From positions 22,421 through 86,420 of the forward strand of contig NZ_LZTB01000080.1 in NCBI RefSeq assembly GCF_001665685.1: 64,000 nucleotides of DNA, written 5' to 3'. The position numbers were made by a program, and so were the translations under genes. Numbering within the stretch: position 1 is the stretch's first letter; each line of letters begins with the position of its first letter. Shown one piece after another: positions 24,832 through 32,518 of this stretch. The notes under the pieces are model-generated. The model was not told where the DNA came from. It searched no databases and saw only the letters and a program-made list of their open reading frames with translations. The DNA comes from Mycobacterium sp. 852013-50091_SCH5140682 (lineage in GTDB: Bacteria > Actinomycetota > Actinomycetes > Mycobacteriales > Mycobacteriaceae).

Positions 24832-26172
24832 ATGAGCGTGCTCACCCGGATCTTCCGCCGCACCCCGTCGCTGCGGACCCGGGTGGCGTTCGCGACGGCC
24901 ATCGGCGCGGCCATCGTCGTCATCATCGTCGGCACCATCGTGTGGGTCGGCATCACCAACGACCGCAAGGAGCGGCTGGACCGTCGCCTCGACGAGGCAG
25001 CCGGATTCGCCATCCCGTTCCTCCCGCGCGGCCTGCACGAAATCCCGCGCTCCCCCAGCGAACAGGACGCCGTCATCACCGTCCGGCAGGCCGGCGACGT
25101 CACCTCCAATTCGACGGTGATCCTGCCCGAGCTGCCTGCGGGCTACGCCGACACCGACATCGACGGCGTGCGCTGGCGCGTGCGTACGGTGCAGATCCCC
25201 GCGCCCGGGCCCATGTGGGTCGCAGTCGGGGCGACGTATGACGCCACCATCGCCGACACCAACAACCTGCACCGGCGGGTCATCGTGATCTGTGTGTTCG
25301 CCATCAGCGCGGCGACCGTACTGGGTTGGGTGCTGGCCGCATTCGCGGTGCGGCCGCTCAAACGGCTGGCCCAGCAGACCCGGCAGATCGACGCAGGTGA
25401 CGAGGCACCCGACGTCGAAGTCCGGGGCGCCACCGAAGCCGTCGAGATCGCCGACGCCGTCAACGGCATGCTGCAGCGCATCTGGTCCGAGCAGGACCGC
25501 ACCAAGGCCGCGCTGGCCTCGGCACGCGACTTCGCGGCCGTGTCGGCACATGAGTTGCGCACGCCTCTCACTGCGATGCGCACCAACCTGGAGGTGCTGG
25601 CCACCCTCGACCTGCCAGACGAGCAGCGCAAAGAAGTGGTCAACGACGTCATCCGCACCCAGTCGCGGATCGAGGCGACGCTGGGCGCACTGGAACGGTT
25701 GGCGCAGGGCGAGCTCACGACCACCGACGACCACGTCACCGTCGACATCACCGAGCTGCTCGACAGGGCAGCCCACGACGCCAGGCGGGTGTACCCGGAT
25801 CTCGATGTGTCCCAAGCCCCCACACCGACCGTGATCATCGTGGGCCTGCCGACCGGCCTGCGGCTCGCCGTGGACAACGCGATCGCCAACGCGGTCAAAC
25901 ACGGCGGGGCGACCCGGGTGCAGCTCTCCGCCGTCAGCTCACGCGCCGGAGTGGAGATCGCCGTCGACGACGACGGGGTCGGGGTGCCCGAGGAAGAGCG
26001 GACCGTGGTGTTCGACCGGTTCTCGCGAGGTTCGACGGCGTCGCGCTCCGGCTCAGGTCTCGGCCTGGCGCTCGTGGCCCAACAGGCCGAACTGCACGGC
26101 GGGACAGCCACTTTGGAGTCGAGCCCGCTGGGCGGCGCCCGGCTGGTGCTGCGACTACCCGGGCCGCATTAG
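24832..26172 (+). CDS. prrB: Sensor histidine kinase PrrB
   Basis: A 446-residue membrane sensor kinase, the same length as M. tuberculosis PrrB (Rv0902c). TM1 is near residues 20-42, an extracytoplasmic sensor domain follows, and TM2 is near 145-165, then HAMP. The phosphorylated histidine is in AVSAHELRTPLTAMRTNLEVL (about 240). The N box is AVDNAIANAVKHGG, with G boxes DDDGVGVPEEE and GSGLGLALV. ATG 24832 gives the family start MSVLTRIFRRTPSLRTRV. The frame is open upstream through the repeats but without an ATG. It phosphorylates PrrA. Confidence 0.95.
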   Translation: MSVLTRIFRRTPSLRTRVAFATAIGAAIVVIIVGTIVWVGITNDRKERLDRRLDEAAGFAIPFLPRGLHEIPRSPSEQDAVITVRQAGDVTSNSTVILPELPAGYADTDIDGVRWRVRTVQIPAPGPMWVAVGATYDATIADTNNLHRRVIVICVFAISAATVLGWVLAAFAVRPLKRLAQQTRQIDAGDEAPDVEVRGATEAVEIADAVNGMLQRIWSEQDRTKAALASARDFAAVSAHELRTPLTAMRTNLEVLATLDLPDEQRKEVVNDVIRTQSRIEATLGALERLAQGELTTTDDHVTVDITELLDRAAHDARRVYPDLDVSQAPTPTVIIVGLPTGLRLAVDNAIANAVKHGGATRVQLSAVSSRAGVEIAVDDDGVGVPEEERTVVFDRFSRGSTASRSGSGLGLALVAQQAELHGGTATLESSPLGGARLVLRLPGPH

Positions 26173-26201
26173 CCCGGCGCGAGCACTGGGACGGAGTCCC
26201 G

Positions 26202-26249
26202 CCATCGAGATTCGCGTCAGGGATGTGTCCCTGACGCGAATCTCGGTGG
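26202..26249. terminator. Strong hairpin between prrB and FKBP genes
   Basis: CGAGATTCGCGTCAGGGA (26206-26223) pairs perfectly with 26228-26245 around a TGTG loop. Outer CCAT/GTGG pairs lengthen the stem to 22. It lies between convergent genes and probably ends both transcripts. Confidence 0.7.
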
Positions 26250-26264
26250 AAAGTTGGCGGGGCG

Positions 26265-26627
26265 TCAGCGAACGGCGAGCAGATCGATGACGAAGATCAG
26301 CGTCTTACCCGAGAGGCGGTGGCCGGAGCCGGCCGGGCCGTATGCCTGCGCGGGCGGGATCACCAGCTTGCGACGGCCGCCGACCCGCATGCCCGGGATG
26401 CCGTCCTGCCAGCCCTGGATCAGCCCGCGCAGCGGGAACTCGATGGACTCCCCCCGATTCCACGAGCTGTCGAATTCGTCGCCGGTGTCGTACTCGACGC
26501 CGACGTAGTGCACCTCGACGTTTCCACCGGGCACCGCCTCGGCCCCGTCGCCGACCACCAAGTCGGTGATCTCAAGTTCGGCGGGGGCCGGGCCGTCCGG
26601 AAATTCGATCTCAGGTTTTGTACTCAC
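26265..26627 (-). CDS. FKBP-type peptidyl-prolyl cis-trans isomerase
   Basis: A 120-residue single FKBP domain that speeds prolyl bond isomerisation. Key segments are VEVHYVGVEYDTGDEFDSSW (the first beta strands with the active-site Tyr/Phe and Asp), PLRGLIQGWQDGIPGMRVGGRRKLVIPP and the C-terminal LIFVIDLLAV. GTG 26627 gives the usual mycobacterial start MSTKPEIEFPDG; the frame is open further upstream without support. There is no signal peptide, so it is cytosolic. It is convergent with prrB and divergent from the DUF2630 gene. Confidence 0.92.
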   Translation of the reverse strand: MSTKPEIEFPDGPAPAELEITDLVVGDGAEAVPGGNVEVHYVGVEYDTGDEFDSSWNRGESIEFPLRGLIQGWQDGIPGMRVGGRRKLVIPPAQAYGPAGSGHRLSGKTLIFVIDLLAVR

Positions 26628-26658
26628 CGGACCAACCGTAGTCGGGCAGACTGGCCAG

Positions 26659-26907
26659 GTGGCCAAAGATCAGGACATCCTCGCCGAAGTTCACCGACTC
26701 GTCGCCGAGGAGCAGGAGCTGCGGGGAAAACTGCAGCGCAGGGAGATCGACGAGACCGAGGAGCGCCAGCGCCTGCAGTCGCTGGAGGTAGCCCTCGACC
26801 AGTGCTGGGATCTGCTGCGGCAGCGCAGAGCGTTGCGGGAGACTGGGCAGGACCCGCGGGAGGCCAGAGTGCGTCCGGCCGACGAGGTCGAAGGCTACCG
26901 AGGCTGA
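26659..26907 (+). CDS. DUF2630 family protein (Rv0898c-like)
   Basis: An 82-residue, highly charged and largely helical protein: ILAEVHRLVAEEQELRGKLQRR, LEVALDQCWDLLRQRRALRE, then a short RPADEVEGY tail typical of DUF2630. GTG 26659 sets the start (MAKDQD). The helices form a short coiled coil. It lies just upstream of the FAD oxidoreductase, as in M. tuberculosis Rv0898c-Rv0897c. The function is unknown. Confidence 0.88.
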   Translation: MAKDQDILAEVHRLVAEEQELRGKLQRREIDETEERQRLQSLEVALDQCWDLLRQRRALRETGQDPREARVRPADEVEGYRG

Positions 26908-26920
26908 CAAGGCGAGGGCG

Positions 26921-28477
26921 ATGAGTGAGAAACGGTTCGATGTAGTCGTCGTCGGCGGTGGGCACAACGGCTTGGTGGCAGCGGCATACCTGGCCCGGGC
27001 CGGACGGCGGGTCCAGGTGCTCGAACGCCTCGACCATGTGGGCGGCGCGGCGGTGTCCGCCCACGCCTTCGACGGGGTCGACGCCCGGTTGTCGCGGTAT
27101 TCGTATCTGGTCAGCCTGTTGCCGCAGCGCATCATCGACGATCTGGGCGCCCGCATCCGGCTGGCCCGGCGCAGCTACTCGTCGTACACCCCCGATCCGG
27201 CCACCGGCGGTCGCACAGGCCTGCTCATCGGTCCCAACTCGACCTTCGCCGCGGTCGGCGCCCAGGCCGACGCCGCAGGCTTCGACGACTTCTACCGCCG
27301 CGCATCACTCATCACCAAGCGGATCTGGCCGACCCTGCTGCAGCCCCTGTGCACCCGGACCGAGCTGCGCAGCCAGGTGCTGGCCGGCCAGGACAGCGAC
27401 GCCGCGGCGGCCTGGGAGGCACTGGTCGACCGGCCGATCGGTGCCGCCATCACCGACGCCGTCGACAACGATCTGGTGCGCGGGGTGCTGGCCACCGACG
27501 CGCTGATCGGCACGTTCGCCGACGTGGACGATCCGTCTCTCATCCAGAACATCTGCTTCCTCTACCACCTGGTCGGCGGCGGCACGGGCGACTGGGACGT
27601 GCCGATCGGCGGCATGGGTGCGGTGACCGGGGCGCTGGCTGCCGCCGCGGCCGGATTCGGCGCCGAAATCGTCACCGGCGCAGACGTTTACGCGGTCAAC
27701 CCGGATGGCGAGGTGCGCTACCGCAAAGACGGGGCCGCACAACGGGTGGAGGCCGACGTGGTGCTGGCGAATGTGACGCCCACCGTCCTGGCGGGCCTGC
27801 TCGGCGAACCGGCGCCCGAGACCGCGCCGGGAGCTCAGGTGAAAGTGAACCTGATGCTGCACCGATTGCCCCGGCTGCGCGACGAGAGCGTGACGCCGCA
27901 GCAGGCGTTCGGCGGCACGTTCCACATCAACGAGACCTACAGCCAGCTGGGCAACGCTTACAAGACGGCGGCCGACGGCTCGGTGCCTGATCCCCTGCCG
28001 TGTGAGATCTACTGTCATTCGCTGACCGATCCCACGATCCTGTCCGAGCAGCTGCGTGCCGCCGGTGCTCAGACGTTGACGGTGTTCGGCCTGCACACCC
28101 CGCACGCGCTGGCCTCCGGTGATCCCGACCGGATGCGGGACAGGCTCACCTCCGCTGTCTTGAATTCACTGAATTCCGTTCTGGCCGAACCGATTCAGGA
28201 TGTCCTGATGGAGGACTCCGCGGGCCGGTTGTGCATCGAGGCCAAGACCACGGTGGATCTGGACGCGGCACTGGGCATGACGGCGGGCAACATCTTCCAC
28301 GGCGCGTTGCGCTGGCCGTTCGCCGAGGATGACGAGCCGTTGGACACCCCGGCCCGGCGCTGGGGTGTGGCCACCGCCCACTATCGAATCCTGCTGTGCG
28401 GCTCCGGATCCCACCGCGGCGGTGCGGTATCGGGCATCGGCGGGCACAACGCGGCGATGGCGGTGCTGGAGGCCTGA
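26921..28477 (+). CDS. Phytoene-dehydrogenase-like FAD oxidoreductase (Rv0897c-like)
   Basis: A 518-residue flavoprotein of the amine oxidase/phytoene dehydrogenase (PYROXD2-like) group. The N-terminal FAD fold is VVVVGGGHNGLVAAAYLARAGRRV, followed by LERLDHVGGAAVS. The C-terminal FAD motif is ILLCGSGSHRGGAVSGIGGHNAA. No membrane segment is seen. It follows the DUF2630 gene by 13 bases, the same pair as in M. tuberculosis. The substrate is unknown; a desaturase or oxidase role on a lipid-like or cyclic substrate is possible. The gene ends at a repeat array. Confidence 0.9.
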   Translation: MSEKRFDVVVVGGGHNGLVAAAYLARAGRRVQVLERLDHVGGAAVSAHAFDGVDARLSRYSYLVSLLPQRIIDDLGARIRLARRSYSSYTPDPATGGRTGLLIGPNSTFAAVGAQADAAGFDDFYRRASLITKRIWPTLLQPLCTRTELRSQVLAGQDSDAAAAWEALVDRPIGAAITDAVDNDLVRGVLATDALIGTFADVDDPSLIQNICFLYHLVGGGTGDWDVPIGGMGAVTGALAAAAAGFGAEIVTGADVYAVNPDGEVRYRKDGAAQRVEADVVLANVTPTVLAGLLGEPAPETAPGAQVKVNLMLHRLPRLRDESVTPQQAFGGTFHINETYSQLGNAYKTAADGSVPDPLPCEIYCHSLTDPTILSEQLRAAGAQTLTVFGLHTPHALASGDPDRMRDRLTSAVLNSLNSVLAEPIQDVLMEDSAGRLCIEAKTTVDLDAALGMTAGNIFHGALRWPFAEDDEPLDTPARRWGVATAHYRILLCGSGSHRGGAVSGIGGHNAAMAVLEA

Positions 28478-28538
28478 CGCGACAGCGTCGGTCCAACCCC
28501 TGACGCGGCAGCGTCGGTCCAACCCCTGACGCGGCAGC
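28473..28538 (+). repeat. Direct repeats of 26 bp (2.5 copies)
   Basis: CCTGACGCGACAGCGTCGGT plus CCAACC at 28473-28498, a second copy with one change at 28499-28524, and a 14-base partial third copy. The first copy contains the stop codon of the preceding gene. Confidence 0.75.
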
Positions 28539-28561
28539 GCGGCACGGTGGTCGCGCTGCCG
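28532..28561. terminator. GC-rich hairpin after the FAD oxidoreductase gene
   Basis: CGGCAGCGC (28532-28540) pairs with GCGCTGCCG (28553-28561) around a 12-base loop, starting in the partial third repeat. No U-tract follows. It may end the upstream transcript and marks the left border of the catabolic island. Confidence 0.45.
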
Positions 28562-28660
28562 TGCGACTTTGCTGTGCGCATCAGTCGGTCGGGCCGTGAT
28601 CGAAAGATTTGCGATTCACCTCGCCGACCGGGCGCGATGCTCCTATTCTGCAATGGCCCT

Positions 28661-28673
28661 ACCTTAGAACCAT
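28661..28673. promoter_or_regulatory. Operator-like ACCTTAGAACCAT upstream of permease
   Basis: It matches the reverse complement of ATGGTTCTAACCT (30965-30977) at 12 of 13 bases and contains TTAGAAC, also present at 30925. It lies 22 bases upstream of the permease start. It is probably bound by the GntR protein of the island. Confidence 0.55.
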
Positions 28674-28695
28674 GCGGTGCAGAACGGAGTGACCA

Positions 28696-30183
28696 GTGGC
28701 ATTACCAGGCAACCAGCGCCCGGACGAAGCCGGCAGCCAACTGAAGACGGGGGCGATGGGCGTCCGCTCGATTGTCTTCATGGTGGTCGCGACAGCAGCA
28801 CCGCTGACCGCCATGGCCAGTGCGTTCCCGCTCGCCGTGGCCTTGGGAAACGGTCTCGGCGCACCGGGGACCTACGTCGTCGTGGCCTTGATCCTGGCGC
28901 TCTTTGCCGTCGGCTACGCAGCGATGAGCCGGCACGTGACCAACGCGGGAGCGTTCTTCGCCTACGTCACCGTGGGGCTGGGGCGCCGCCTCGGCATGGC
29001 CGCCGGGTTCGTCGCCGTCTTGGCCTACAACGCCCTCGTGCTCTATGTCGTCGGGCTGGTCGGCTACTTCGCCGACAACATCTTTGCGACGGAACTCGGG
29101 ATTCACGTTCCGTGGCAGGTGTTTTCCTTCGGACTGCTGGCGGCGGCCCTGGTGGTCGGAATACGCGGGGTCGAGGTTAACGCCCGCGTGCTGGGTGTGC
29201 TGCTGATTCTCGAGACCGGACTGCTGTTGCTCGTCGATATCGCGACGCTGGTCGTGAAAGGACCCGCCGCATATCCCATCAGCTCGCTGAGCCCCACCGA
29301 AATCTTCAGCGGCGCAGTCGGAATCGGGTTCATGTTCGTCTTCATCTCATTCATCGGCTTTGAGGCGACCGCCATTTTCGGCGAAGAAGCGCGCGACCCT
29401 CGACGCACCGTGCCGCGTGCGACCAAGCTTGCGATCGCGTTCATCGGCATCGTGTACCTCCTGTCGTCGTGGTCGCTGATCGCGGCGTCCGGTGGCAGCG
29501 AAGCACCCGCGGCGGCCGCCGCAGACCCCGGCAACTTCGTGTTCAGCGCCGCCCATGCCGTGCTGGGTGGCTGGTCGACGCACGTGATGAGCTGGCTGCT
29601 GCTGACCAGCCTGATCGCCGTTCTGTTCGCCTTACACGGCATGGCCACGAGGTACCTGATGGCATTCGGCCGCGAAGGGGTGCTTCCGCGCCCGCTGGGC
29701 CGCACGCATCCCCGTTATCGCACACCGCATATCGCCGCATGCACGCAGGCGCTGGTCGTCGCCATCGCGGTCGTCGGTTACTCACTGGCCGGGGCAGACC
29801 CCTACCTCGACCTCGGCAACCAAACCGCCGGGCTCGGTGCGCTGGGGGTGATCGCGTTGATGGGGACAACCTCGATCGCCGTGATCGGTTTCTTCCTGCG
29901 GCGACCCGATCGGCATTGGTGGACGCATCTCGCCGCGCCGGCGCTGGCCGCTGGGGGCCTGTTCTGCGGGTGCTACCTGGTCATCGACAACTACCCCCTG
30001 CTGACCGGCAGCGATTCGGCCATCGTCAACTCGATGCCGTGGCTGCTGGTGGCCGTCGCGCTCATCGGCTACATCGTCGGCGCTGTGCGGCCGCTGCGCA
30101 CCAACCTCGACGTCTTCGGCACAGGCACGATCAGCGAAGCGCCACAGGAGAACCGCGTCTCGCCATCGCTGGGCGACAGCTAA
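28696..30183 (+). CDS. APC-family amino acid/amine permease of the catabolic island
   Basis: A 495-residue permease with about 12 helices. Landmarks are VFMVVATAAPLTAMASAFPL (TM1), SRHVTNAGAFFAYVTVGLGRR (TM2-TM3) and FIGFEATAIFGEEARDP with RRTVPRATKLAI (TM6 and following loop, typical of the APC amine/amino acid subgroup). GTG 28696 follows ACGGAG at good spacing. The gene is convergent with the GntR regulator and overlaps its end by four bases. It is a likely importer of the amine that the downstream enzymes gamma-glutamylate. It is similar to the truncated permease at the left edge. Confidence 0.9.
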   Translation: MALPGNQRPDEAGSQLKTGAMGVRSIVFMVVATAAPLTAMASAFPLAVALGNGLGAPGTYVVVALILALFAVGYAAMSRHVTNAGAFFAYVTVGLGRRLGMAAGFVAVLAYNALVLYVVGLVGYFADNIFATELGIHVPWQVFSFGLLAAALVVGIRGVEVNARVLGVLLILETGLLLLVDIATLVVKGPAAYPISSLSPTEIFSGAVGIGFMFVFISFIGFEATAIFGEEARDPRRTVPRATKLAIAFIGIVYLLSSWSLIAASGGSEAPAAAAADPGNFVFSAAHAVLGGWSTHVMSWLLLTSLIAVLFALHGMATRYLMAFGREGVLPRPLGRTHPRYRTPHIAACTQALVVAIAVVGYSLAGADPYLDLGNQTAGLGALGVIALMGTTSIAVIGFFLRRPDRHWWTHLAAPALAAGGLFCGCYLVIDNYPLLTGSDSAIVNSMPWLLVAVALIGYIVGAVRPLRTNLDVFGTGTISEAPQENRVSPSLGDS

Positions 30184-30917
30184 TCGGCACTCGGCAGTGG
30201 ATGCGGCCCGACCGCATCCACTGCGTTCTTGCCGAAGATCAGCAGCTCCAACTCCTCGCGCGTCTGCTCGAGGTGGTCCTCCATGGCGCGACGAGCGCGA
30301 TCGGCATCCCCGTCGCGGACAGCCTCGTAGACCGCGAGATGACCGGCCCGGCTCGATTCGACGACCTCGGTGTAGACCAGCGCGTCCAGTGGCGCGAACA
30401 TCTCCCCGCGGGCACTGGCGATGGCCGATTCCAGTCGCGGATTACGAGCCGCCTGGGCCAGTGCCGCATGAAAACGGGCATCGCTGTTGCGGAACGACAC
30501 TCGCGAATCCGATGTCGACATCTCCTCGATCGCCGCCGCCATCGCCTCGAGTTCCACGTCGGTGCGTCGAGTGGCCGCAAGCTTTGCCGCCTGGCCTTCC
30601 AGACCGATCCGCAAGTCCAGGATGTCCGTGACGTCACCCACCCCGCTGCGTATCTCGCTGAGCCAGTTCCGGTACGGCAGATCGAGTTGCGTCACGAAGG
30701 TGCCGCCGGTGGCACCCCGGCGCACCTCGACATAACCTCCCGCCTGCAGCAGGCGAAGGGCTTCCCGAACGCTGACCCGGCCGACGCCCATCTGCTTGGC
30801 GAGATCGCGCTCCGCAGGCAACCGGTCGCCTGGGCTGAGTTCACCCGCGCGGATGCGTGCGCGCAGCCGCCGAGCGATGTCAGTGGTGACGGTCGGCGCT
30901 CCGAGGTCAAGGTCCAT
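30180..30917 (-). CDS. GntR-family (FadR/FCD) transcriptional regulator
   Basis: A 245-residue regulator with an N-terminal winged HTH (ARIRAGELSPGDRLPAERDLAKQMGVGRVSVREALRLL, about residues 20-60) and an all-helical FCD domain with the metal/effector residues in FHAALAQAARN and HLAVYEAVRDGD. ATG 30917 was chosen over the TTG nine bases upstream. GTT-N2-AAC sites lie just in front of it and before both neighbouring transcription units, so it probably controls the whole island and itself. The effector is likely a pathway amine or acid. Confidence 0.92.
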   Translation of the reverse strand: MDLDLGAPTVTTDIARRLRARIRAGELSPGDRLPAERDLAKQMGVGRVSVREALRLLQAGGYVEVRRGATGGTFVTQLDLPYRNWLSEIRSGVGDVTDILDLRIGLEGQAAKLAATRRTDVELEAMAAAIEEMSTSDSRVSFRNSDARFHAALAQAARNPRLESAIASARGEMFAPLDALVYTEVVESSRAGHLAVYEAVRDGDADRARRAMEDHLEQTREELELLIFGKNAVDAVGPHPLPSAD

Positions 30918-30924
30918 AGGTATC

Positions 30925-30977
30925 AAGTTAGAACGTTAGGCGGCGGCATTGACGAAACACGCCAATGGTTCTAACCT
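30925..30977. promoter_or_regulatory. Divergent control region with two GTT-N2-AAC sites
   Basis: AAGTTAGAACGTT (30925-30937) lies by the regulator start. ATGGTTCTAACCT (30965-30977), containing the 10-base palindrome GGTTCTAACC, ends 7 bases before the hydrolase start. With 28661-28673 they form a three-site family, probably the GntR operators. Confidence 0.6.
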
Positions 30978-30984
30978 CAGTCCA

Positions 30985-31764
30985 ATGACCCATCGAGATA
31001 TGGATCACTACCCGCGTCGCCCAGTGATCGGCATTACCGGACGCAGACAGCCCGCAGGCCCACTGGCGGTGTCGGTAGTCCGGGATGCGTTGGTCGAGAC
31101 GTTCTTCGTCGACTATTCGACCGCGGTATCCGCCGCAGGAGGTCTGCCGGTGCTGCTCACCATGGAATGCGATCCGGTCGAGGTGACCGCACGGATCGAT
31201 GGCCTCGTGCTCTCCGGCGGGGCCGATATCGATCCGCGCCGCTACGGCGCCACCCCCGGTGCGCACGCCACGCCGGCTGAGCCCTTGCGCGACGAGTTCG
31301 AACACGCCGTGCTCGGCGCCGCATGGCTGCGCGGCATCCCGGTTCTCGGGATCTGCCGCGGCAACCAGGTGATCAATGTCCACCGCGGTGGCACACTCGT
31401 CGCGCATCTGCCCGCGGATTCCGGTGAGGCCCATAGCTTCTTGGGCTACCCGCGCGACCATCGCTCGCACCTCGTCGAATTCGTGGACGGCTCGGTGCCA
31501 CACAGCCTCTACGGCAGACGACTCCGGGTGAACAGCCTGCACCACCAGGCAGTGGACGAGGTGGGCACCGGGTTGGCCGTCACCGGGCGCGCCCCCGACG
31601 GTGTCGTCGAATCGATCGAAGCTCTCGACGCACCCGTCGTCGGGGTCCAGTGGCATCCCGAGATGCTCGACGGGACAGACCCGCTGTTCGACTGGTTGGT
31701 CGACAGCGCCAGGCAGCACAGCACCACCAACAGAAAGCAGGAGGAAGATGTCGTCATCGCATGA
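30985..31764 (+). CDS. Class-I glutamine amidotransferase-like hydrolase (peptidase C26, PuuD-like)
   Basis: A 259-residue enzyme related to gamma-glutamyl-gamma-aminobutyrate hydrolase. Substrate-loop VLSGGADIDPRRYG is near residue 75, the nucleophile cysteine is in VLGICRGNQVINVHRGG (about 125), and the catalytic His-Glu in VGVQWHPEML near the C-terminus. It would release glutamate from a gamma-glutamyl-amino acid at the end of a gamma-glutamylated route. ATG 30985 is just downstream of the operator-like site. It overlaps the SDR start by 17 bases, so the operon is tightly packed. The actual substrate is inferred. Confidence 0.9.
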   Translation: MTHRDMDHYPRRPVIGITGRRQPAGPLAVSVVRDALVETFFVDYSTAVSAAGGLPVLLTMECDPVEVTARIDGLVLSGGADIDPRRYGATPGAHATPAEPLRDEFEHAVLGAAWLRGIPVLGICRGNQVINVHRGGTLVAHLPADSGEAHSFLGYPRDHRSHLVEFVDGSVPHSLYGRRLRVNSLHHQAVDEVGTGLAVTGRAPDGVVESIEALDAPVVGVQWHPEMLDGTDPLFDWLVDSARQHSTTNRKQEEDVVIA

Positions 31765-32518
31765 GAACCGCGTCGCACTGGTGACCGGTGCCGGATCCGG
31801 TATCGGTCGGGCCATCGCCGAGCGGCTCGCAGGCCACGGCGTAAAGGTTGCGTGTGTCGACGTCGACCACGTCCGAGCGAAGGAAACCGCCGACAGCATC
31901 GCCGAATCCGGCGGCCAATCCCTGGCCTTGGCCGCCGACGTGCGTGACCGCGAGGCGATCGCCGCCGCGTTCGAAGCCACCGCCACCGAGTGGCAACGCT
32001 TCGACTACCTCGTCAACAACGCCGGGCTGATCACCATGTCGTCCCTGGAGGACCTCACCGACGACGAGTGGGATCTGGTGCTCGACGTCAACCTCAAAGG
32101 CGTGTACATCACCACCCAGTTGGCGGTACCGTACTTCCGCAAGGCCAATCGCGGTGCCGTGGTGAATCTTTCGACAGTCGAGGCCGACGTGGTGGTGTCT
32201 TCACAGGGGTTCGCCCAGGTGCACTACAACGCCTCCAAAGGCGGTGTGAAGATGCTGACCAAGGCCCTGGCGGTGGAGCTGTCGCGTTACAACGTCCGGG
32301 TGAACGCCATCGCCCCGGGCCCGGTACCCACCAATTTCCTTCCCGGCGTGGACTTGAACAGCCCCGAGGTGCTGGCCGTGATGGAGTCCCGGCTGCTGGT
32401 CAAGCGCCTCGGCAGGCCCGATGACATGGCCGCGGCGGTGTCCTTCCTGCTCTCCGATGACGCCTCGTACATCAGCGGCGTGCAACTTCCCGTCGACGGC
32501 GGGTGGCTGACCCGATGA
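31748..32518 (+). CDS. Short-chain dehydrogenase/reductase (SDR)
   Basis: A 256-residue classical SDR: cofactor motif LVTGAGSGIGRAIAERL, CVDVDH after beta-2 (acidic residue, so NAD+ preferred), NNAG, catalytic Ser in NLSTVEAD and YNASKGG with the Tyr-Lys pair, ending in GVQLPVDGGWLTR. AGGAGGAAG gives a strong ribosome binding site for ATG 31748. It sits where a Puu-type pathway would have the flavin amine oxidase PuuB, which suggests that a hydroxyl group rather than an amine is oxidised. That reading is inference. It overlaps the ligase start (ATGA). Confidence 0.92.
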   Translation: MSSSHENRVALVTGAGSGIGRAIAERLAGHGVKVACVDVDHVRAKETADSIAESGGQSLALAADVRDREAIAAAFEATATEWQRFDYLVNNAGLITMSSLEDLTDDEWDLVLDVNLKGVYITTQLAVPYFRKANRGAVVNLSTVEADVVVSSQGFAQVHYNASKGGVKMLTKALAVELSRYNVRVNAIAPGPVPTNFLPGVDLNSPEVLAVMESRLLVKRLGRPDDMAAAVSFLLSDDASYISGVQLPVDGGWLTR

